In this document: piece after piece, positions 5,285 through 5,311 of the stretch
Layout: each line of letters starts with the position of its first letter
Numbering within the stretch: position 1 is the first letter of the stretch
Assembly: GCA_017989485.1 (NCBI GenBank)
Contig: JAGNPU010000163.1
Location: 1-5,311, forward strand
From: Neisseriaceae bacterium
Lineage (GTDB): Bacteria; Pseudomonadota; Gammaproteobacteria; Burkholderiales; Neisseriaceae
Length of the DNA stretch: 5,311 nt
Direction: 5' to 3'
Notes under the pieces: generated by a model
The model's database searches: none
What the model was told of the DNA's origin: nothing
What the model saw: only the letters and a program-made list of their open reading frames with translations
Made by a program: the position numbers and the translations under genes

Positions 5285-5311
5285 GTGAATGAAGGAAGTC
5301 TCTTGCTTGAA
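5285..5311 (+). CDS. Start of an unidentified gene, cut by the window end
   Basis: Nine codons beginning with GTG (reading M-N-E-G-S-L-L-L-E if GTG is the start) run to the window edge. GGAG (5274-5277) lies 7 bases before the GTG, and a TACAAT -10 box lies just upstream. A TTG at 5282 is in the same frame; an ATG at 5289 in another frame is the alternative start, at a longer distance from GGAG. Too little is present to name a product, and it is divergent from guaB. Confidence 0.35.

Noticed and set aside
1..5311. Neisserial DNA-uptake sequences, CRISPR repeats, IS ends, tRNA or rRNA genes
   Set aside because: No copy of the usual uptake 10-12-mers (GCCGTCTGAA and similar), no spaced direct repeats, no transposase or integrase reading frame, and no tRNA-like cloverleaf was seen on either strand.

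Overview
The window looks like chromosomal DNA of a beta- or gammaproteobacterium, possibly from the Neisseriales. The GuaB protein begins and reads much like neisserial or betaproteobacterial IMP dehydrogenases, and the DAHP synthase is very close to enterobacterial AroF. No neisserial DNA-uptake sequence was found, so the genus is left open. All comparisons to known proteins are from memory, not from a search.

Layout: positions 1-981 hold the 3' part of aroF (tyrosine-type DAHP synthase, first step of the shikimate pathway), closed by a strong intrinsic terminator. Positions about 1100-3549 hold a compact accessory module, all on the + strand: a FrnE-like cytoplasmic DsbA-family thiol oxidoreductase, two different small multidrug resistance (SMR) subunits in tandem, a guanine-deaminase-like zinc deaminase, and a MarR-family regulator. 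Positions 3619-5079 hold guaB (IMP dehydrogenase) on the - strand, converging on marR across a hairpin terminator that serves guaB. Positions 5080-5284 are a divergent intergenic promoter region, and the first codons of another + strand gene are cut off by the window end.

The main observation is that the same perfect inverted repeat, TGCAT-N4-ATGCA, occurs only twice by eye: just upstream of the -35 box of the frnE-like gene, and inside the putative marR promoter. This makes the MarR protein the probable regulator of both itself and the four-gene operon. The two SMR proteins have opposite positive-charge bias on their loops, the hallmark of an obligate antiparallel heterodimer with fixed opposite topologies. 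Together the module reads as a regulated detoxification unit: sensor (MarR), exporter (SMR pair), and two cytoplasmic enzymes (a thiol oxidoreductase and a deaminase) that could act on the toxic compound or its damage. Its substrate cannot be read from the sequence.
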